DNA of 7,198 nt from JBDKTH01 sp964558295 (lineage in GTDB: Bacteria > Planctomycetota > Planctomycetia > Pirellulales > Thermoguttaceae): positions 1 to 7,198 of the forward strand of contig CAZLDQ010000260.1 in the NCBI GenBank assembly GCA_964558295.1, given 5' to 3'. The notes under the pieces are model-generated. The model was not told the origin of the DNA, searched no databases, and worked only from the letters and a program-made list of their open reading frames with translations. The translations under genes were made by a program, and so were the position numbers. Positions 5,939 through 7,198 of this stretch are shown here, one piece after another. Every line of letters begins with the position of its first letter. Position 1 is the stretch's first letter.

Positions 5939-7198
5939 TCAGCGGAACGTTAGCTCCGAGATCTGGCCGGCTTTCACGTCGAGCGACACCGTCCCATCCG
6001 AATTGATCTGGACCGGCGCCGCCTGACCGGCAATGTGCATCCCGACCACCTGCTGGCCCTTGGGGAACCGCAGCTTGTGCCGGCCGTCGACCGTGGCCTT
6101 GAACACGGCTTCCACCAACCGGCTCTCCTTCCAGGTCAACTCGACCACCAAACCGCCGCGTGCCCGCAAACCCTCGAAATGCCCCTCGCCCCAAACCTTG
6201 GGCAAGGCTGGCAGCAGGGCGATCTCGCCGGCGTGGCTTTGCAGGAGCATCTCGGCGATGCCGGCCGTGCCGCCGAAGTTGCCGTCGATCTGGAACGGGG
6301 GATGGTCATCGAAAAGATTCGGCAAAGTACTCCCAGCCAAGAGCCCTTTGAAGATCGAATAAGCACGCTCGCCATCTTCGAGCCGTGCCCAGGCATTCAC
6401 TTTCCAGGCCCGGCTCCAGCCGGTGCTCGCGTCGCCGCGACGGTTGAGTGTGTTCCGGATCGCCTCGGTCAGCTCGGGCGTACCACGGGGCGTGATCTGC
6501 CGGCCTGGGTGCAGGCCGAACAGGTGGGAGATGTGCCGGTGTTGCGGCTCCACTTCCTCGTAGTCAATCACCCATTCCTGCAAGGCCCCGGTCCGCTTGC
6601 TGATTTGCAGCGGCGTCAATCGCTTGAGGGCTGAGACCAACTCCGCCCGGAACGCGGCATCGAACTGGCCGTCTGGCCCGAGCGTGTCAATCGCCTCGAT
6701 ACAATTGGTGAACAGATCGTGAATGATCTCCAGGTCCATCGTCGCTCCGTAGGTGAACATCGACTGCTTGCCCTCCGGCGTACGGAACGAGTTCTCCGGC
6801 GAGTGCGACGGGCAGGTGACGAGCCGTCCCGGCACGGGTGAGCTTTGGGGAGCCTCAACCAAGAAGTCGAGCATGAATCGCGCCGCGCCCTTCATGAGCG
6901 GATAGGCCCGTTTGGCCAGGAATTCCTTGTCGCCGCTGAACCGATAATGCTCATACGGATGTTGACAAAGCCAAGCCGCCCCGACCGGCCAGACGCCCCA
7001 GACACCGTCGGCCGGGACCGTAAAGCCCCAGACGTCGGTCAGATGGTGAACGACCCAGCCTCCGGCCCCGTAGTGCCGCCGGGCCGTTTCGCCCCCTGGG
7101 CCAACGAGCGATTCCATCAGGTCGATCAGAGGCAAGTGACACTCGGCCAGGTTGCACACCTCGGCCGGCCAGTAGTTCATCTGGAGATTGATGTTCGT
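5939..7198 (-). CDS. GH95 family alpha-L-fucosidase-like enzyme, C-terminal part (5' end outside window)
   Basis: The frame is open to the window edge, so only the last 419 residues are visible; the N-terminal domain and any signal peptide are missing. GH95 enzymes are inverting alpha-L-fucosidases (a few members act on alpha-L-galactosides), typically on alpha-1,2-linked fucose. The fragment begins 'TNIN' then 'LQMNYWPAEVCNLAECH'; the two Asn of NIN match the pair that activates water in the Bifidobacterium AfcA enzyme. 'GWVVHHLTDVWG' and 'VWPVGAAWLCQHPYEHYRFS' are (alpha/alpha)6-barrel segments typical of the family. 'GATMDLEIIHDLF' holds Glu157 (fragment numbering), the likely acid, and 'FQIDGNFGGTAGIAEMLLQS' holds Asp305, the likely base, so all catalytic positions appear intact. 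Residues after about 320 form the C-terminal beta domain ('ALLPALPKVW', 'LRARGGLVVELTW'). The GH29 gene begins 44-50 bases downstream on the same strand. Family call is firm; exact substrate is not. Confidence 0.92.
   Translation of the reverse strand, partial: TNINLQMNYWPAEVCNLAECHLPLIDLMESLVGPGGETARRHYGAGGWVVHHLTDVWGFTVPADGVWGVWPVGAAWLCQHPYEHYRFSGDKEFLAKRAYPLMKGAARFMLDFLVEAPQSSPVPGRLVTCPSHSPENSFRTPEGKQSMFTYGATMDLEIIHDLFTNCIEAIDTLGPDGQFDAAFRAELVSALKRLTPLQISKRTGALQEWVIDYEEVEPQHRHISHLFGLHPGRQITPRGTPELTEAIRNTLNRRGDASTGWSRAWKVNAWARLEDGERAYSIFKGLLAGSTLPNLFDDHPPFQIDGNFGGTAGIAEMLLQSHAGEIALLPALPKVWGEGHFEGLRARGGLVVELTWKESRLVEAVFKATVDGRHKLRFPKGQQVVGMHIAGQAAPVQINSDGTVSLDVKAGQISELTFR

Overview
The window is G+C-rich bacterial DNA that most resembles a planctomycete chromosome. 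The clues are a three-gene unit of an ECF sigma factor, a membrane anchored anti-sigma-like protein without a zinc motif, and a secreted PDZ protein, all with planctomycete-style wording (for example 'WRRCALAFLEAQSW' in the anti-sigma-like protein). A pair of secreted-type fucosidases and a short-word 'GAATGACGAA' inverted repeat between genes fit the same lineage. This assignment comes from recognising protein families, not from a database search.

Layout. Bases 1-167 hold a strong minus-strand terminator and, at the very edge, a small hairpin of unknown identity. From 2610 down to 168 on the minus strand lies the probable operon: ECF sigma factor (2610-2041), anti-sigma-like membrane protein (2038-1274, only 2 bases after the sigma stop codon) and PDZ/coiled-coil exported protein (1214-168). 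A 198-base divergent gap (2611-2808) with a plausible housekeeping promoter separates this unit from bioF on the plus strand (2809-3996), which is alone, with no other biotin gene in view. A 455-base convergent gap (3997-4451) carries a complex inverted repeat and a terminator-like hairpin. From the right edge down to 4452 on the minus strand are two fucosidase-type glycoside hydrolases: a GH95 enzyme (5' end cut off by the window) followed 44-50 bases later by a GH29 enzyme with a C-terminal discoidin-like (F5/8 type C) domain.

How they work together. The sigma, anti-sigma and PDZ genes probably form one signalling unit. The cytoplasmic N-terminal part of the anti-sigma-like protein would hold the sigma factor, while its outside part and the exported PDZ protein could sense the envelope state. 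The GH95 and GH29 enzymes would together remove fucose in different linkages from a complex glycan (GH95 typically alpha-1,2; the GH29-B type typically alpha-1,3/1,4). bioF makes the first dedicated intermediate of the biotin ring and looks unrelated to either flanking cluster. No phage, transposase, CRISPR array, rRNA or complete tRNA was seen.
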